A DNA stretch of 47,745 nucleotides from an uncultured bacterium (lineage in GTDB: Bacteria; Cyanobacteriota; Vampirovibrionia; Gastranaerophilales; Gastranaerophilaceae), in the NCBI GenBank assembly GCA_902777385.1, contig CACYTP010000014.1, positions 1-47,745 on the forward strand, read 5' to 3'. Shown here piece by piece: positions 45,853 through 47,745 of this stretch (its first letter is position 1; each line of letters begins with the position of its first letter). The notes beneath the pieces are model-generated. The model was given only the letters and a program-made list of their open reading frames with translations, was not told where the DNA came from and made no database searches. Made by a program: the position numbers and the translations under genes.

Positions 45853-46539
45853 CTAACCTCTATTCACAAATCTTTTTGTAATCAATTGAGGACGTGTTAT
45901 TGCAGAACCTATAACAACACAATGAGCACCAAGCTCAAAAGCTTTTTCAACTTGCCACGGCTCCCAAATTCTGCCCTCAAGTACAACCGGTTTGTCGGTT
46001 TCTTTTACAAGTGTTTCCAGCAGTTTGAAATCAGGTTCGGTCGGATTAACATCAAGTGACTCTTTTGTATAACCCGATAATGTTGTAGAAAGAATATTTG
46101 CACCGAGTTTTGCGGCATTAACGCCTTCTTCCACAGTAGAAATATCCGCCATAGAAATTCGTTTATTTATTTTTATATATTTAATAATCTCTTTTAGCGT
46201 ACATCCACCCTCTCTCGGACGCATAGTCCCGTCAAATGCGACGATATCAGCACCTGCATCCACAAGAGAAATAACTTCTTTTAAGGTTGGCGTAATATAT
46301 ACTATCTCCTGCCAATTTTTCGGTATCACATCAGGCTTGGTCAGACCTATTACAGGCACATCAAAAAGATTTTTTGCATTCTTCACATCTCTTGCACCTG
46401 CAACACGCAAACCGCCTGCACCACCTTTGACGACCGATTTCATCATGGCAACCATGCATTTTTCAAGATACAACGGTTCAGAAGGCATTGCCTGAACTGA
46501 TACCACTACTTTATGCTCTAAACGTTTAATTATTTCCAT
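45853..46539 (-). CDS. nanE: N-acetylmannosamine-6-phosphate 2-epimerase
   Basis: It converts ManNAc-6-phosphate to GlcNAc-6-phosphate in sialic acid/amino-sugar use. The barrel has VSVQAMPSEPL, GGAGGLRVAG, VPVIGLTKPD, ADIVAFDGTMRPRE, MADISTVEEG, and PVVLEGRIWEPWQVEKAFELGAH-type blocks of the family. ATG 46539 is chosen: TATAAT (46551-46546) ends 6 bases before it, so the TTG at 46545 would lie on the promoter. No ribosome binding site, implying a leaderless mRNA. nanA and a transporter are not in the window. Confidence 0.92.
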   Translation of the reverse strand: MEIIKRLEHKVVVSVQAMPSEPLYLEKCMVAMMKSVVKGGAGGLRVAGARDVKNAKNLFDVPVIGLTKPDVIPKNWQEIVYITPTLKEVISLVDAGADIVAFDGTMRPREGGCTLKEIIKYIKINKRISMADISTVEEGVNAAKLGANILSTTLSGYTKESLDVNPTEPDFKLLETLVKETDKPVVLEGRIWEPWQVEKAFELGAHCVVIGSAITRPQLITKRFVNRG

Positions 46540-46545
46540 AGACAA

Positions 46546-46551
46546 ATTATA
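46546..46551 (-). promoter_or_regulatory. nanE -10 box, leaderless arrangement
   Basis: TATAAT on the minus strand ends 6 bases before ATG 46539. No clear -35 box. Confidence 0.5.
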
Positions 46552-46622
46552 GTATAAAAATTTTATTTTTAAATAAGGTCATGAAAAATATCTTTCCTAT
46601 AGAGAGAAAAGTTATGTAAGAT

Positions 46623-46715
46623 GGGTTCGGGATTTATAATGAACCCCTTTAATTAATGCTCCATGCAATGAGTCTGTAGGTCGTGGTAAATAATAGATTT
46701 ACCACAACCTACGGA
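46623..46715. repeat. Two palindromic elements upstream of the nanE operon
   Basis: GGGTTC (46623-46628)/GAACCC (46641-46646), then a 19-base arm (46673-46691) pairing with 46697-46715 with two mismatches around a 5-base loop. The larger one starts CTGTAGGTCGTGGTAAAT, resembling the GTAGGGTGGGTAAAG repeat at 47422. Confidence 0.6.
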
Positions 46716-46735
46716 CTTATATTCCATCTATGAAA

Positions 46736-46918
46736 TTAATAAGGCTCTGTTGCAAGCGTTATCATCAATATTCCAAAAAACGAATAAATTAACATTAATA
46801 TTAGCCCTATTGAGCCACATACAGCTATACATATATCCATATTCCATTTTAATTTTACAAATATAAATTTAAATATTGGAATAAGAGAAATCGGAGAATA
46901 TAACACGCATGCTAACAC
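46736..46918 (-). CDS. Small membrane protein of the repeat-bracketed pair
   Basis: A 60-residue protein with two hydrophobic segments, about 3-21 and 29-54. It starts at GTG 46918, sharing one base with the stop of the larger gene (TAGTG), so translation is probably coupled. Not recognised. A soluble protein plus a small membrane partner may be a toxin/immunity or sensor pair, but nothing in the sequence shows this. Confidence 0.55.
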   Translation of the reverse strand: MLACVLYSPISLIPIFKFIFVKLKWNMDICIAVCGSIGLILMLIYSFFGILMITLATEPY

Positions 46919-47439
46919 TAGGGTTTAAAATTATAATAATCTTCTAATCTCATTATTAAGTTACCTTCATTATCAATGTAGGCATCATATATTTCTGCAC
47001 CATGAAAAGTACTAAATAAATCGCTATCATTACTTTCAAATTCGATTGTCTTATGAACCAGACCATTATCACTAAAAATTTCATCAAAATTATCCTTTAT
47101 GAACTTTTCAAATCCTGCACTTTTTACAACTGCCTTTGAAATAGAACTATTTTCGTGTAAGACTAACACTTTACTATCTCTTAAATCAGGATTTTCACTT
47201 TGTATTCTCTTGATTATAAGCTCTTCATTTTCAGGACTACCTAATTCATGGACACTATTAAGTAAAACTCCGTTTTTCTCAATATATTCTCTATTTTTTC
47301 TATCTTTATTCTGTTCTAATCCTATCCTGAATAATCTGTATGATTCAGGCATTTTAAAATAATCAGAATATAATTTTCCTAAAGCAGTAGCACTATATTT
47401 ATCAGCAATTCTAACAGTAATGTAGGGTGGGTAAAGCAT
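46918..47439 (-). CDS. Hypothetical protein, 5' end inside a repeat
   Basis: A 173-residue frame from ATG 47439; a TTG at 47454 would add five residues. Both starts and the first residues (MLYPPYI) are encoded by the palindromic repeat at 47422-47497, so the native N-terminus may be lost or replaced. There is only a weak GGTGGG before the ATG. The rest is charged and soluble (RIADKYSATALGKLYSDYF ... LEDYYNFKP). Not recognised. Confidence 0.55.
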   Translation of the reverse strand: MLYPPYITVRIADKYSATALGKLYSDYFKMPESYRLFRIGLEQNKDRKNREYIEKNGVLLNSVHELGSPENEELIIKRIQSENPDLRDSKVLVLHENSSISKAVVKSAGFEKFIKDNFDEIFSDNGLVHKTIEFESNDSDLFSTFHGAEIYDAYIDNEGNLIMRLEDYYNFKP

Positions 47440-47497
47440 ATGCGAACCCACCAAGATATTTTATAAATGGTTAGCAATTCATTTTTGCTCACCCTAC
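47422..47497. repeat. Palindromic GTAGGGTG repeat
   Basis: GTAGGGTG (47422-47429) pairs with CACCCTAC (47490-47497); an inner hairpin pairs GGTGGGT (47426-47432) with ACCCACC (47446-47452). This is a common type of dispersed intergenic repeat, here running into a coding frame. Confidence 0.65.
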
Positions 47498-47674
47498 GTG
47501 CTAGGTTTGAAATGGATTCTCGGCGGTCAACCCCAAAAACAAGAAGAACAAAAACCAAAAGAGATGTTATAAAAGGTATTTGTGTAATATAAGAATATAT
47601 GTATGTATTTAATTTGTCATATCAGAGTTCATTTCCTATTGATGAAGGTAATTATATACTATTTTACAGTAGCA
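47498..47674. other. Gap without a gene
   Basis: About 175 AT-rich bases between two repeats. No convincing frame, promoter or RNA was seen. Confidence 0.4.
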
Positions 47675-47675
47675 T

Positions 47676-47715
47676 GTCATTGCGAGCCCGTTAGGGCGTG
47701 GCAATCCAGCCGTTT
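47676..47715. repeat. TCATTGCGAGCCC-type dispersed repeat
   Basis: ATTGC (47679-47683) pairs with GCAAT (47701-47705) and GCCC (47686-47689) with GGGC (47694-47697). Bases 47697-47715 are identical to 17-35 at the other end of the window. Confidence 0.7.
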
Positions 47716-47745
47716 AATTTGTCGATAATGATGAAATAACTGGAT

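Noticed and set aside
46540-46545. TTG start of nanE
   Set aside because: It would begin directly at the end of the -10 box; ATG 46539 fits the leaderless pattern and the family start.
46623-46646. Possible tRNA T-arm (GGTTCGGGATT)
   Set aside because: No cloverleaf can be built around it; the stem fits a simple repeat hairpin.

Overview
The window looks like chromosome from a non-photosynthetic relative of Cyanobacteria, most likely a gut Gastranaerophilales/Melainabacteria (Vampirovibrionia) genome. The reasons are: strongly AT-rich DNA; a Ycf45-like R3H/AAA ATPase typical of the cyanobacterial lineage; pilin-like proteins with the FTLAEVLITLGIIG start; a Gram-negative envelope (porin, TonB-like protein, LspA); and no photosynthesis genes. 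This placement is inference from proteins, not from a marker phylogeny. No rRNA, tRNA, CRISPR array, prophage or transposase was seen.

Layout. 1-322: repeat-derived DNA with an 11-C tract that holds a left-edge reading frame out of phase. 323-4042: housekeeping genes (rdgB, uppS, deoB, ferredoxin). 4174-7365: a 1063-residue EF-hand plus calpain-like cysteine protease. 7504-8772: ahcY. 8968-15752: an accessory cluster with a 1427-residue GH13-like enzyme, a 110-residue unknown, a repeat protein ending in a J-domain, and a small membrane protein. 15768-16812: a small HTH regulator divergent from a pilin-like gene, with a 38-bp perfect palindrome over the pilin promoter start. 17160-18959: rpsB-tsf. 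19232-21985: small and secreted proteins. 22046-24902: DAHP synthase and TPR proteins. 25308-27943: R3H ATPase and a low-complexity protein. 28001-30562: a zinc dehydrogenase and gltX. 30789-34106: a three-domain TonB-like protein with a G10 tract in its signal peptide, a sugar transferase and a porin. 34168-38710: Orn/Lys/Arg decarboxylase, acyl-ACP thioesterase, gapA, 5-formyl-THF cyclo-ligase and cobalamin adenosyltransferase. 38756-41411: an operon with an NTF2-like secreted protein, lspA, an rluD-type gene and a LapA-like gene. 41509-44686: pilin, rimO and a membrane protein. 44747-46539: nanE, a ROK kinase and a small gene, a piece of amino-sugar/sialic-acid catabolism. 46673-47745: a two-gene unit bracketed by inverted repeats, then dispersed repeats.

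The main themes are host- and envelope-facing accessory genes set among housekeeping genes; two long poly-G/C tracts, each at a place where a length change would switch a reading frame; several genes whose start codon lies 6-8 bases after a TATAAT box, implying leaderless mRNAs; and several families of small dispersed palindromic repeats.
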